A DNA stretch of 64,000 nt from Palsa-504 sp963742795 (GCA_963742795.1 CAVUNL010000031.1:310001-374000); one strand, 5' to 3'; counted from the stretch's first letter, positions 42,497 to 52,087 are shown. Numbers and translations are program-made. Notes: a model not told the origin generated them from the letters alone.

Positions 42497-42919
42497 ATGG
42501 ACTACAAGCTGGAACTGGTTCTCATCCCCGTCTCGGACGTGGATCGCGCGAAGAAGTTCTACCTCGAGCAGGCGGGCTTCGTGCTCATCGTCGATACCGC
42601 GATCGGCGGGGACATGCGGGTGGTCCAGGCCGTGCCGCCCGGCTCGGAATGCGCGATCGGGTTCGGGACCGGGCTCACCTCAGCCGCGCCGGGCGCGGCA
42701 CAGGGCCTGCACCTGGTGGTGTCCGACATCCTCGCCGCGCGCGCCGAGCTGACCGAGCGCGGCGTATCCGTCAGCGAGGTACGCCACCTCGAGAACGGAA
42801 CATGGGTCGATGGGCCCCACCCAGAACGCGCGAACTACGAGTCGTTTGCCGACTTCACTGACCCGGACGGCAACATCTGGATCCTGCAGGAAGTCGACCG
42901 GAGCAAAGGCCAGGCATGA
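42497..42919 (+). CDS. VOC-family (glyoxalase-like) protein
   Basis: 140 residues from ATG 42497, with GGGAGAAG upstream. Two beta-alpha-beta-beta-beta units are seen: LELVLIPVSDVDRAKKFYLEQAGFVLI and GLHLVVSDILAARAELTERGV, ending in FADFTDPDGNIWILQEV with the metal-binding Glu. Members are dioxygenases, lyases or antibiotic-binding proteins; no substrate can be deduced. The stop overlaps the start of the sigma-factor gene by four bases (ATGA), suggesting the two are coregulated. Confidence 0.88.
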   Translation: MDYKLELVLIPVSDVDRAKKFYLEQAGFVLIVDTAIGGDMRVVQAVPPGSECAIGFGTGLTSAAPGAAQGLHLVVSDILAARAELTERGVSVSEVRHLENGTWVDGPHPERANYESFADFTDPDGNIWILQEVDRSKGQA

Positions 42920-43904
42920 GCCGGACTGACCAGACCGTAGGCGCCGACGAGACCGTGGCGGCTGCGATCGCGGGTGACGAGCCCGCATTCGCCACGCTGG
43001 CCGAACGCCACCGGCGTGAGCTCCACGTGCACTGCTACCGGATGCTCGCCTCGTTCGACGAGGCCGAGGACGCCGTGCAGGAGACGTTCCTGAACGCCTG
43101 GCGCGGGCGGTCGGGATTCGAGGGCGGCTCGCAGTTCCGGGCCTGGCTGTACCGCATCGCGACGAACGTCTGCCTCGACATGCTCCGCCGTAACTCGCGG
43201 CGCGCCACCGGGATGCGCTCGTTCGCCGAGGTGCCGTGGATCCAGCCGTACCCGGACCTGCTCCTCGACCAGGCCGCGCCGGTCGATGAGCAGCCCGAGG
43301 CGGTCGCCATCGCGCGGGAGACGATCTCGCTGGCCTTCCTGGCCGCGCTGCAGATCCTGCCGCCCAGGCAGCGCGCCGCGCTGATCGCCCGCGACGTGCT
43401 GGGCTGCGCCGGCCAGCGAGACCGCCGCGGCGCTGGGCACGAGCATCGCCGCGGCCAACAGCGCCCTGCAGCGCGCCCGGGCGACTATGCAGTCGCACCT
43501 GCCGCCGCGGCGCGCCGAATGGTCGGCTCACGAGCCGAGCGCGCAGGAGCGCGCGCTGCTCGAGCAGTTCATCGCCGCGCACGAGCGTCTCGACGCCGAG
43601 GCGGCCATCGCGCTCGCCGCCCAGGACCTCAGGATCACTATGCCGCCCAACCCCTGGATCTTCGACGGGCGAGAGGAGATCGGGCCGCTCATGGAAAACG
43701 CGGCCGCGATGGGCGACTGGCGCCTGTTCCCGGTGGCGGCCAACCGGATGCCCGGCCGCCGCGAGTTACCTGCGCAGGCCGGGTGACAGCCAGTTCCGTG
43801 CGTTCAAGCTCGATGTCATGCGTGTCGAGGAGGGCCTGATCGCCGAGGTCACGACGTTCGGCGCCGAGCTCTTCCCGGCCTTCGGGCTGGCGCCCACGCT
43901 GTGA
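42916..43904 (+). CDS. ECF sigma factor with SnoaL-like C-terminus (reading frame broken twice)
   Basis: ATG 42916 overlaps the VOC gene. Region 2 is clear (LAERHRRELHVHCYRMLASFDEAEDAVQETFLNAWRG, AWLYRIATNVCLDMLRR). Region 4 (PPRQRAALIARDVLG, then ASETAAALGTSIAAANSALQRARATMQ) crosses a frame break that removing the C near 43407 would repair. The C-terminal SnoaL/NTF2-like domain (LLEQFIAAHERLDAEAAIALAAQDL, PNPWIFDGREEI) has a second break near 43754, one G too many, before SYLRRPGDSQFRAFKLDVMRVEEGLIAEVTTF. Repaired length is about 328 residues. It resembles the SigG/ECF56 group, in which the C-terminal domain replaces an anti-sigma factor. Two breaks in one gene make true decay possible. Confidence 0.75.
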
Positions 43905-43974
43905 GCCCAGCGTTGTGAGCCCAGCCGCGAGCGATACCCTGGCCGGCGTGCACCTCGGGCCGCGGTACGCAAGC

Positions 43975-44673
43975 TCAGAACATCGCCGCGACGTCCGATA
44001 GCGAGCGGACCACCGTGGTGCCCGGTGTCGGCATCTTGCCGTCCAGCTCGCCCCGCACGATCTGCACCGCGGTGATGCCCAGGCCCGCCGCTCCCGCGCA
44101 GAACACCGGCTGATCGTCCACGAACACGGCGTGCCGCGCGGGGACGCCAAGCTGATCCAGCGCGTGAGTGAAGATCTCCGACGCGGGCTTTTCGGCGCCG
44201 ACCTCACACGACAGAACCATCGTGTCGGCCAGCTCCGCCACGCCGTTGCTCTCCAGGAGGTCCCGCGTGTGCTCCGAGCAGTTGCTGACGATCGCGATCT
44301 TGATTCCGCGGGCCCTGACGTCCCGCAGGAAGGGGAGAGCGTCGTTGTACAGCCGCGCGGACCGCAGGAGCAGCTCGCGGTCCCGGTCCACCAGCGCCCC
44401 CACCAGATCCGGCCGGGGTTCGACGCCGCCGTCCCGCAAGATCCGCTCGAACCCTTCGGCCTTGGTCAGCTGGCCGATCCCGAGCGCCGCCCCGACCTGG
44501 CTGTATCCCTGACCCCAGGCCTGCATCGAAAGCCCGGCCAGGAACGGCAGCTCGGCGCTGTGGGCCACGAAATCACAGCTCAGAAGGGTGTCATAGACGT
44601 CAACGAGGCATGCTTCCCGCTCGGCCACACCATGAGCGTAGTCGGGCGGGCGAGACACCCAGCATGCGGCCAT
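43975..44673 (-). CDS. HAD-superfamily hydrolase
   Basis: 232 residues from ATG 44673, which lies nine bases after the NUDIX stop; GTG 44628 is another candidate start. HAD motifs: LVDVYDTLL (motif I; Asp nucleophile and acid/base Asp), IVSNCSE (motif II), and EKPASEIFTHALDQLGV followed by VFVDDQPVFCAGAAGLG (motifs III and IV). A helical cap lies between motifs I and II. It is a phosphatase or dehalogenase-like enzyme acting on a small phosphorylated compound; the substrate is unknown. It is the last gene of the leftward group LLM-NUDIX-HAD. Confidence 0.88.
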   Translation of the reverse strand: MAACWVSRPPDYAHGVAEREACLVDVYDTLLSCDFVAHSAELPFLAGLSMQAWGQGYSQVGAALGIGQLTKAEGFERILRDGGVEPRPDLVGALVDRDRELLLRSARLYNDALPFLRDVRARGIKIAIVSNCSEHTRDLLESNGVAELADTMVLSCEVGAEKPASEIFTHALDQLGVPARHAVFVDDQPVFCAGAAGLGITAVQIVRGELDGKMPTPGTTVVRSLSDVAAMF

Positions 44674-44681
44674 CCGGCCGG

Positions 44682-45137
44682 TCAGCCGAGCACGCCCCTG
44701 ATCAGGTCCGCCAGCCCCGGAGGCACGATCGCCTCGGCAGTGGTATCCAGCTCGGCCAGCGCCCACCACCGCCACGCGGCGATCCCGTCCGAGGCGTGCA
44801 TGGCTGCCACCTCGACGAGCGGGCGGCGCGCGGTATCGACCCGGGCCATGAAGAACTGCTCGTGCTGCTGGAAAATGCCGTTCCGGTATCCCATCGTCCG
44901 CGTCCACTCGTAGACCTTGGTGCTCAGCGGCACGTCGGTCCAGCCGGTTTCCTCGGTCAGTTCCCGTCGTGCCGCCGCCGTGTAGGTCTCCCCGTCGTCC
45001 AGCCCGCCGCCGGGCGTGCCCCAGTGCCGCCCGTTGGGCGGCGGGTCATCGTACCGGAACAGCAGGACGCGATCGTCCGGGTCGAGCACGATCACCCGCC
45101 CCGCCAGTCGCACCCTGAGCCCTCCTGCGTCGGCCAT
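44682..45137 (-). CDS. NUDIX hydrolase
   Basis: 151 residues from ATG 45137, sharing one base with the stop of the LLM pseudogene. The NUDIX box GGGLDDGETYTAAARRELTEETGW is complete, with all metal-binding Glu residues. VIVLDPDDRVLLFRYDDPPPNGRHWGTPGGG and the EQFFMARVDTA region suggest an (oxidised) nucleotide or nucleotide-sugar pyrophosphatase, but no narrower claim is possible. It is followed closely by the HAD hydrolase, so both may act on the same pool. Confidence 0.92.
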   Translation of the reverse strand: MADAGGLRVRLAGRVIVLDPDDRVLLFRYDDPPPNGRHWGTPGGGLDDGETYTAAARRELTEETGWTDVPLSTKVYEWTRTMGYRNGIFQQHEQFFMARVDTARRPLVEVAAMHASDGIAAWRWWALAELDTTAEAIVPPGLADLIRGVLG

Positions 45138-45701
45138 TACTCTCCGTTGAATTCCGCGACGGCCGCCTCGTACCGGTCCAGAGCCCGCTCGACCGGACCG
45201 CGCGGCGCCGAGGGCAGCCAGTGCACCGCCCGCTCGAAGCCCGCGGCCGCGTACCTCTCCAGCACCTTGGCCTCCGCCGGAACCCCCATGACCATCAGCC
45301 CCACCGGCCGGCTGGCGCGTGCGCGCAGTTCCGCGGCCCGGTCCAGGACGTCCCCGCTATCATGGTTGGGGAACCACGCGTCGCCGAACGCCAGCACCCG
45401 GTCCAGTACGCCCGGCCCGTTCCCGCCCACCAGCACCGGGGGATGGGGCCGCTGGGCCTGCTTCGGCCAAGACCAGATCCGGTCGAACGTGACGCGCGGT
45501 TACCGCCACGAACAGGTCGAAGGTATGGGCGTACCTGTGCGGCAGCTCGCTGCCACCTGGCCAGGGCGACTCCCGGCTGGCCGGGATGTGCGTGTGCTCG
45601 GGAAAGAACAGCGACTCGTGCCCGCGCTCCTCGGCCAGACGCGCCATGTCGGCGGGCGCGATGGCGGTATGGGTCGGGAAGATCGCTACGCCGGTGTCCA
45701 T
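45137..45701 (-). pseudogene. LLM-class F420-dependent oxidoreductase with a large internal deletion
   Basis: The N-terminus from ATG 45701 (MDTGVAIFPTHTAIAPADMARLAEERGHESLFFPEHTHIP... up to HTFDLFVAVTA) and the C-terminus (FDRIWSWPKQAQRPHPPVLVGGNGPGVLDRVLAFGDAWFP...) are good matches to the luciferase-like F420 oxidoreductases, but they meet near 45487-45500 in different frames. About 80-90 residues that normally lie between them, including the glycine-rich VGAGW region, are missing. This is a real deletion, not a one-base error. The intact family is about 280-300 residues; here 565 bases remain. No functional product is expected. Confidence 0.85.
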
Positions 45702-45769
45702 GCGCCCAGCCTAGGCCGAAGCCACCGTCCCAGCTTCCACCGCCGGCCTGAGCGACTACGCTCACCCTC

Positions 45770-46831
45770 GTGAAGCCGAACAGCCAGCGGAGCCTGGAAT
45801 CCCGGGTGGTGACGGCCGCGGAGGAGGCGCTGTCCAAGCAAGGATTCGTCACGCCCGTCGACGTGTGCCTGGGCCTCGGCTGGCTTCAGGACTGCAACGT
45901 CGATGACTGGCGGCGCGGCCGCGCTGACGATCTGGAAGACTTCCTGCCGGTCCACGACAACAGGCTCATCGACATCCACGTGCATCTGCACAACTGGGCC
46001 ACCGAGCACGGCCTGCGGCGGACCGAAGCCGAGTACATCTCAGCCACCAGGTCTCGCCGTCAGCTTCGCTTTCTTCGTGACGGCCACCCGCTGGAGGAAG
46101 CCGCCTGGCGGATGCGCTGGATCTCGCCCGACCTGGAGGACGGGAAACGGGAACGCATCACGAAGGCCCAGGACGCGCCCCCGGATCTGCTGGTCATCCA
46201 GCCCATTAAGGACTGGTTCTGCGCGGAGTGCCGGGCCACCGGGGATCTGCTGATCATGGACGAGCCGGGCCCGCTGTGCCTGGGCTGCGCTGACCTGGAT
46301 CACCTGGTGTTCCTCCCGGCCGGGGACGCGGCGCTGACCCGCCGGGCGAAGAAGGCCAGCCGCCTGTCGGCCGTGGTCGTCCGGTGGAGCCGGACGCGCA
46401 AGCGGTACGAGCGGCAGGGCCTGCTGGTGGAGGAGCCGGCCTTGGAGCAGGCGGAGCAGCAGTGCCTCGCTGACGAAGAGGCCAGGATGCGCCGCCGGGA
46501 TCGGGACCGGGAACGCCGGGCCGCCGGGGACGTCGAACTCGCGGCCAGCATGGCCAACGAGATCGGGCGGCTGTTCCCGCGCTGCCCGGCCGGACGCGCG
46601 GAGGCCATCGCCCGGCACACGAGCCTGCGGGGCAGCGGCCGGGTGGGCCGTTCCGCAGCCGGGCGGTCGCTGGACGAGGAGGCCATCACGCTGGCTGTGG
46701 TGGCGTCGGTGCGCCACGAGGACACTGAGTACGACTCCCTGCTGATGTCCGGCGTCAGCCGCGAGGACGCACGCGATCGGATCCGCCTGGCCGTCGACCG
46801 CATCCTCACCGCCTGGGCCCAGCCGGCCTAG
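45770..46831 (+). CDS. DUF2293-domain protein
   Basis: 353 residues from GTG 45770; TACGCT at 45757-45762 suggests a leaderless transcript. The C-terminal 90 residues fit DUF2293: IGRLFPRCPAGRAEAIARHTSLRGSGRVGRSAAGRSLDEEAITLAVVASVRHEDTEYDSLL. The middle contains a zinc-binding-like pair CAEC...CLGC (about residues 146-171) and a basic, probably helical segment (RRRDRDRERRAAGD). Function is unknown; the layout suggests a nucleic-acid-associated protein (inference). It is convergent with the SWIM gene. Confidence 0.85.
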   Translation: MKPNSQRSLESRVVTAAEEALSKQGFVTPVDVCLGLGWLQDCNVDDWRRGRADDLEDFLPVHDNRLIDIHVHLHNWATEHGLRRTEAEYISATRSRRQLRFLRDGHPLEEAAWRMRWISPDLEDGKRERITKAQDAPPDLLVIQPIKDWFCAECRATGDLLIMDEPGPLCLGCADLDHLVFLPAGDAALTRRAKKASRLSAVVVRWSRTRKRYERQGLLVEEPALEQAEQQCLADEEARMRRRDRDRERRAAGDVELAASMANEIGRLFPRCPAGRAEAIARHTSLRGSGRVGRSAAGRSLDEEAITLAVVASVRHEDTEYDSLLMSGVSREDARDRIRLAVDRILTAWAQPA

Positions 46832-46858
46832 TAATCATCACTGGTCAAGCTGATCGCA

Positions 46859-48119
46859 TCACAGGTCCGCCAGGGCTCGGGCCGGATCAGCCTCCGGGGT
46901 GCCACTAGGCTCCCAGCCGCCGTCCGACCGCGCATACGGATACCAGCGTAGGTCCCGGCCGAGGCGAAGCTGTAGGCGGCCTGCGGTGATCCGGTTGCGC
47001 TGAATGTCGGCCTGCGCCGCACCGGTCTTGGCCCGCAGCGCGAACCGCGCCGCGGTCAGCAGCCGGGTGGCCTCCGGGTCATCCGCGACCGGGTCCCACT
47101 CGGCGTGCAGTGAGTCCAGCCCGGTCAGGCCGCCCTGCCGCCAGGCCAGCGCTTGACGGGCGAGGTCACGTTCGCCGACCCCGGAGCGCTCCGCGATCGC
47201 GCCGAATGCAGGCGTGCCCAGGGCCCGGGCCGCCCTACGGGCCAGATCGGCGTCCGCGTCGAGGCTCAGCCCGGCGTCGGCCGACAGGCCCACCGCCATC
47301 TCCCAGGCCCGGCTGGCCGCATCCGAGGCCAGTTCCACCAGGTCCTCGCGCAGGCCAGAGCGCCACGGCGGTGGATCCACGGGAAGCGCGGCAGGCGGCC
47401 CGGGCCGACGGGGCGGTAGCGGCACGGAGGGGATCGGCACCGCGGATTCCGGTGCGCCGAACGCCGCCCTCGCGTCCACGCCCTCGTCCGCCCCCGAGTC
47501 GGCGTGATCACTCGCCCCGGTCCCCGGCCCGGCCGCCCGAGCGGGTACGGTGCCCCGCCGACGGGCCCGGATGCCCGGCCAGCACCTGATCCCGAGTCCG
47601 GCCGCGCAGCAGGAACAGGGCGAAGGGGTCGGTATCCAGCGCGTCGGTGATCAGGTAGCACGCTGCCGCCGAGTGCTTGCACGGGTCGGCGTCGTCCGGG
47701 CAGCTGCAGCGCGGCCCGAGCTCGCCGCCGCCGGGAAGCAGATCGAGACCGGCGGCGGTCGCATCGCGGGCGATCTCCGGCGGCAACTCACCGTCCAGCA
47801 GCGCGGCCGCGTGACCAAGCCGGGCCGAGATGGCGGCCAGCACTCTGTCCCACTCGTCGTCGGTGAACCGCCGCACCCGGATCCTGACCTCGTACGGCTC
47901 GGTCTTGCGGCCTTGGACCCGGGCCCGGGCCTCGCCCGGCGCCAGGATGAGCTCTCCCACGGCGCCGGAACGCGCGTAGTCCCGGCCACGAGGCAGCCGG
48001 TCGGGGTCCAGCCGCGCTCGCTGCTCCAGCGCCTCCAGCCAGGCCCGACCCCACCACGTGCGGCCGAACTCCGGTTCCCCGGGCGGGGTCTCGCCCATGC
48101 CGCCGCTCCCGTCGTTCAT
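46859..48119 (-). CDS. SWIM zinc-finger protein paired with SNF2 helicase (reading frame broken once)
   Basis: ATG 48119 overlaps the helicase stop (ATGA). The first 210 residues include FGRTWWGRAWLEALEQRARLDPDRLPRGRDYARSGAV and the SWIM finger CSCPDDADPCKHSAA. The frame ends at 47508, but a continuous-looking C-terminal half (LPPRRPGPPAALPVDPPPW, LREDLVELASDAASRAWEMA, DADADLARRAARALGTPAF) runs in another frame to 46859. One extra base between about 47510 and 47580, a stretch of G/C runs, would explain it, giving about 419 residues. SWIM proteins with this layout are regular partners of SNF2 helicases in actinomycetes and probably bind DNA. Confidence 0.8.
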
Positions 48120-50977
48120 GGTGCGGCCCGCAGGCTGACCAGCTCCGCGAGGTCCGCGTCGGACAGGTCGGCGATCCAGCCCTCGCCCGAGCCGATCACG
48201 GCATCGGCCAGCTCGCGTTTGGTCTCCAGCAGGGTGGCGATCCGGTCCTCGAGCGTCCCCTCGGCGATGAGCCGGTGCACCTGGACGGGCCGGTCCTGGC
48301 CGATCCGGTAGGCCCGGTCGGTCGCTTGATCCTCCACCGCCGGGTTCCACCACCGGTCGTAGTGCAGCACGTGGGTGGCACGGGTCAGCGTCAGTCCGGT
48401 ACCGCCCGCCTTGAGAGACAGCAGGAATACCGGCGCGTCACCTGCTTGGAACCGGGTCACCATCTCCTCCCGCCGCGGTACCGGAACCCCCCCGTGCAAG
48501 AACAGCGAGCCGATCCCGCGGGCGTCCAGATGCTGCTGCAGCAGCGCGCCCATCTGCGTGTATTGGGTGAAGACGAGCATCGACTCGCCACCGGCCAGGA
48601 TGATGTCGGTCAGCTCGTCGAACGCGGCCAGCTTTCCTGACCGGCCCTCCAGCCGACCGGGTTGCTTGAGGTACTGAGCCGGGTGATTGCAGATCTGCTT
48701 CAGCGCGGTCAGCAGCTTGAATACCAGGCCGGCCCGCTCGATACCCTCGGATCTCTCGATCGCTTCCATCGTCTCACGAACCATGGCTTCGTACAGCGTG
48801 ACCTGTTCGGCGGTCAGCGGCACGAACACGTCCGACTCGGTCTTGCGCGGGAGCTCCGGCGCGATACCCGGGTCGGTCTTCCGCCGTCGTAGCAGGAACG
48901 GCCGGATCAGGGCGACGAGCCTGCTGGTCGCCTCGGCGTCGCGGTACCGCTCGACCGGGACGGCGACCCGGCGGGTGAACGTCTCCAGGTGGCCGAGCAG
49001 CCCCGGCGTCGTCCAGTCCAGGATCGCCCATAGTTCTGACAGCCGGTTCTCCACCGGCGTCCCAGTCAGCGCGATCCGGGCGGGCGCGGGCACCGCCCGT
49101 AGCTCGCGGGCAGTCCGCGACAGCGGGTTCTTCGCGTGCTGCGCCTCGTCGGCCACCACCAGTCCCCAGCCGACCTCGGCCAGCCGGGCGGAGTCCCGCA
49201 GGACCACGCCGTAGGTGACCAGAACGATCTCGTCGGCGGCCAGGTCCTCCAGGTGCCGCCCGCCCCCGTGGTAGCGGCGGATCGGGACGTCGGGCGAGAA
49301 CCTGCGCACCTCGCGTTCCCAAGTACCTAGCAGCGATGCCGGGCAGACCACGAGCGTCGGTCCCGCCTTGGTCTCCCGCCGGTGCAGGTGCAGCGCGATG
49401 ACCTGGATCGTCTTACCTAGCCCCATGTCGTCGGCCAGGCAGCCGCCGATCCCGGCCTCGCACATCCCGGCCAGCCAGGCCAGGCCGCGCCGCTGATAGG
49501 GCCGCAGCGTGGCCATCAGCCCGGACGGAGGCTCAACCTGGACCGGGGCGGACGCGAGGTTGGCGACCTTGGCGGCCAGGTCGGCGAGCGGGCCTTCCGC
49601 GACGATCGTCACCGTCTCGCCGTCGATCTCCGCCGAGCCCGCAAGAACGGCACCGAGCGCCTCGGATACCCGCATCCGCGTCCGCGGCGGCCGGCGTAGC
49701 CGGTCGAGCAGGACCGGGTCGAGCATCACCCACCGACCCCGCAGCCTGATCAGCGGCCGTTTCGCCTCGGCCAGCGCGGCGATCTCGTCGGCGTCAAGTA
49801 GCGCCCCGTCGAGCGTGAGCTGCCACCGGAAATCCAGCAGCGCCGCCAGCCCGAACCCGGCCTCCGTCACCTGGCCCGGCGCCGGGGTGGGCATGGCTCT
49901 CAGCTTGAGACCGCCGTCCACCAGGCTGGCCGGCCACAGTACCTCGATGCCGGCGCCCGCCAGTTCCTCCGCCGCCGGGCCGATCAGGCTGGTCAGCGCG
50001 TCGTCATCCAGGCCGATCACCGACGGGCTCGCCTGCTCCAGCGCCTCGGCCAGCGGCGGCCAGATCGGCGCGCCGCGGCGCAGCGCCAGCAGCAGGTCCG
50101 TCTCCGCCTGCGGGCCGAACCTGGACAGTACCGTCTCGGGCTGGTTCCACAGCGCGTCGGCGTCGACGATCAGACTCGGATCAGCATTGCTCCGCAGCTG
50201 CAGGACCAGCCGGAATGCCGGCGTCGGCTCGTCGGCGTCTTCAGGTCCTTGTTCCTTGTATTCCTCTACCGCGCCTGGGAAGTACTCCTCATCGTCGGCG
50301 AGCTCTTCCTCATCGCCGACGACCAGCGGTGCCGGGACGGCCTCGATCCGCAGACCAAGACGGGCCCCGGCCGCCAGGCCGTCGGTAGTGTCCGCGAGCC
50401 ATTCCGCCAGATCTCCGGCCGGGGTGGGCTCGGCCGCGGCGAACGCGGCCGAGGCGGTGGTCCGCGGCGCGGCGGGCGAGCGCGCGACCATGTCGGCGAT
50501 CGCGTCCCACAGCTCGCGGATCAGCGCCTCGGGAGAGCGGAGCCGCATCGGGCGCGAGCCCGGGATGGCCAGGGCATGCGCGGCGGGCGGGAAGACGGCG
50601 GCCAGCTCGCGCAGCCAGCTGAGGTCGGACGGATCGAGCGGGCCCGCCCGCCAGACGTCCGTGTCGTCGGCTCCGACGGTCGGCAGCAGCCTGCCCCGCG
50701 CCACCAGGCCCACGCCCGCGGCCGCGGCCGCGGCCCACACCCGGGCGCTGCGCCGCATCGGGCGCCCGGCGCGCTCGCCGGGCTCGATGGTGAGCAGAAC
50801 GGGGAGCGCCTCGGCGAGCGGGATGAGATCCGCCGACACCAGGCGCTTGCGGATGCCGTACCTGCCGCCGGGGAACACCAGCTCAAGCTTCGCCGATCCC
50901 GAGCCCTTGCCCCAGTGCGCGAACACCCCCCGCCGCGGGATCCCGCTTGGCACGAAGACCAATTCGCCGTCCAGCAC
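48116..50977 (-). CDS. SNF2-family DEAD/DEAH helicase
   Basis: 953 residues from GTG 50977. The N-terminal 450 residues form the SNF2 helicase-associated region (DGELVFVPSG..., LIRLRGRWVMLDP). The motor follows: CLADDMGLGKTIQ (Walker A), VADEAQHAKN (DEAQ variant of DEAH), LTGTPVENRLSELW, VFTQYTQMGALLQ, LSLKAGGTGLTLT and DRWWNPAVEDQATDRAYRIGQ. It is a double-strand DNA translocase of the HepA/RapA-like bacterial SNF2 group. It is transcribed with the SWIM protein, which overlaps it by four bases. Bacterial SNF2 enzymes occur in repair, transcription recycling and defence; which applies is not shown. Confidence 0.93.
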   Translation of the reverse strand: MLDGELVFVPSGIPRRGVFAHWGKGSGSAKLELVFPGGRYGIRKRLVSADLIPLAEALPVLLTIEPGERAGRPMRRSARVWAAAAAAGVGLVARGRLLPTVGADDTDVWRAGPLDPSDLSWLRELAAVFPPAAHALAIPGSRPMRLRSPEALIRELWDAIADMVARSPAAPRTTASAAFAAAEPTPAGDLAEWLADTTDGLAAGARLGLRIEAVPAPLVVGDEEELADDEEYFPGAVEEYKEQGPEDADEPTPAFRLVLQLRSNADPSLIVDADALWNQPETVLSRFGPQAETDLLLALRRGAPIWPPLAEALEQASPSVIGLDDDALTSLIGPAAEELAGAGIEVLWPASLVDGGLKLRAMPTPAPGQVTEAGFGLAALLDFRWQLTLDGALLDADEIAALAEAKRPLIRLRGRWVMLDPVLLDRLRRPPRTRMRVSEALGAVLAGSAEIDGETVTIVAEGPLADLAAKVANLASAPVQVEPPSGLMATLRPYQRRGLAWLAGMCEAGIGGCLADDMGLGKTIQVIALHLHRRETKAGPTLVVCPASLLGTWEREVRRFSPDVPIRRYHGGGRHLEDLAADEIVLVTYGVVLRDSARLAEVGWGLVVADEAQHAKNPLSRTARELRAVPAPARIALTGTPVENRLSELWAILDWTTPGLLGHLETFTRRVAVPVERYRDAEATSRLVALIRPFLLRRRKTDPGIAPELPRKTESDVFVPLTAEQVTLYEAMVRETMEAIERSEGIERAGLVFKLLTALKQICNHPAQYLKQPGRLEGRSGKLAAFDELTDIILAGGESMLVFTQYTQMGALLQQHLDARGIGSLFLHGGVPVPRREEMVTRFQAGDAPVFLLSLKAGGTGLTLTRATHVLHYDRWWNPAVEDQATDRAYRIGQDRPVQVHRLIAEGTLEDRIATLLETKRELADAVIGSGEGWIADLSDADLAELVSLRAAP

Positions 50978-51227
50978 GGAACCGTACGATATCGGCTCTC
51001 CGGCCGCCGGGCACCCGCCTCAGCAAACTTGCCGTCCGCACCTCTGTGTGCTGCCGTGCGTTATCCACAGATCTGCGGTCCGCTTGTGGTCCGGCGAATT
51101 CGCGCGTTCCATCCTGCTGTCATCCATTTCGACAGGGGAAGGCAAACGATGAGCGCAACGTGGGCGGTGCCACCCGGAATGTCGGCACCACCTGGCATGG
51201 TGGCCATCATGGCAGGAGGAGGGCACT

Positions 51228-51797
51228 ATGGATGTCATGACCGCTCCGGGTTTCTGGTCCGGCCAGGACCGGATGCTCACCGTCGAGGACATGGAGAATA
51301 CGCCCGACGACGAGTTCCGCTACGAGCTGGATGACGGGGTGCTGATCGTGTCCCCGGCTCCGTCCACGCTGCACCAATTGGCGGTCACCCGCCTGGCCGT
51401 CATCCTGAGTACTGCATGTCCCGCGGATCTTGTCGTGCTGGCCGGGGTCGGCGTCAACATCAGCCACTTCCAGCACCGGGTACCAGACGTCGCCGTGGTG
51501 CGCGCCAGCTCCCTTGAGACCGTCTTTCAGGAGACCCCGCCGGCCCTTGTGGTCGAGGTCGCCTCACCCAGAACCCGGCTCTATGACCGGAACAGGAAGA
51601 AGGACGTCTACCAGGGCTTCGGCATCTCCGCGTACTGGATCGTCGAGCCGGACCGGGACCGTCCCGAACTGACCGTCTTCGAGCTGCGTTCGGGCGCATA
51701 CGAACAGACCGCCCACATCACCGGCGACGAGGAATACCGTGCGGCGATCCCGTTCCCGGTGACCATCGTCCCGTCCAAGCTCGTCACGCTCGGCTGA
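51228..51797 (+). CDS. Uma2-family putative endonuclease
   Basis: 189 residues from ATG 51228, with AGGAGGAGGG at 51213-51222. The restriction-endonuclease-like DUF820/Uma2 fold is seen in MENTPDDEFRYELDDGVLIVSPAPSTLHQLAVTRL, then HRVPDVAVVRA (Asp), ALVVEVASPRTRLYDRNRKKDVYQGFGISAYWIV (Glu-x-Ala/Lys pair and the DRxxKxxxYxxxGI signature). Uma2 genes are abundant in actinomycetes and cyanobacteria; nuclease activity is predicted from the fold. It stands alone between divergent SNF2 and downstream MMPL genes. Confidence 0.9.
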   Translation: MDVMTAPGFWSGQDRMLTVEDMENTPDDEFRYELDDGVLIVSPAPSTLHQLAVTRLAVILSTACPADLVVLAGVGVNISHFQHRVPDVAVVRASSLETVFQETPPALVVEVASPRTRLYDRNRKKDVYQGFGISAYWIVEPDRDRPELTVFELRSGAYEQTAHITGDEEYRAAIPFPVTIVPSKLVTLG

Positions 51798-51962
51798 TCT
51801 TCTCTCCGGCGCCCGGATACACCGCAGCCGAATGAAGGGCGAAATGGCTCGCCGGTAAACACGACGTTCCCGGCTGGCCTGAGCCCGCGCTGTGCCCCGG
51901 GGCGGCGCTGCAGACCGTGGCCGGCCTGGTCAGCGGCCCGCGCGCCGGCCCCTAGGCGCTGA

Positions 51963-52003
51963 AATCCGCACCGGCATCCGTGATTTCCCCGATGCCCGGC
52001 CGG
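51963..52003 (+). repeat. 41-base repeat, copy 1, upstream of the MMPL gene
   Basis: 41 bases that match 37 of 41 positions of 54279-54319, with the invariant core ACCGGCATCCGTGATT. This copy ends 84 bases before the MMPL start codon. Confidence 0.85.
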
Positions 52004-52087
52004 GTAGGGCCGTCATTGTCGGTACCAGGCTTGCGCCGGGCGTTCCTGACCGTGGGCGGGGAACCTGTGGCTGAACGGGGAGAATCG

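Noticed and set aside
49509..51152. Ser-rich plus-strand open frame opposite the SNF2 helicase
   Set aside because: Antisense to clear helicase motifs; low-complexity Ser/Ala/Arg product.
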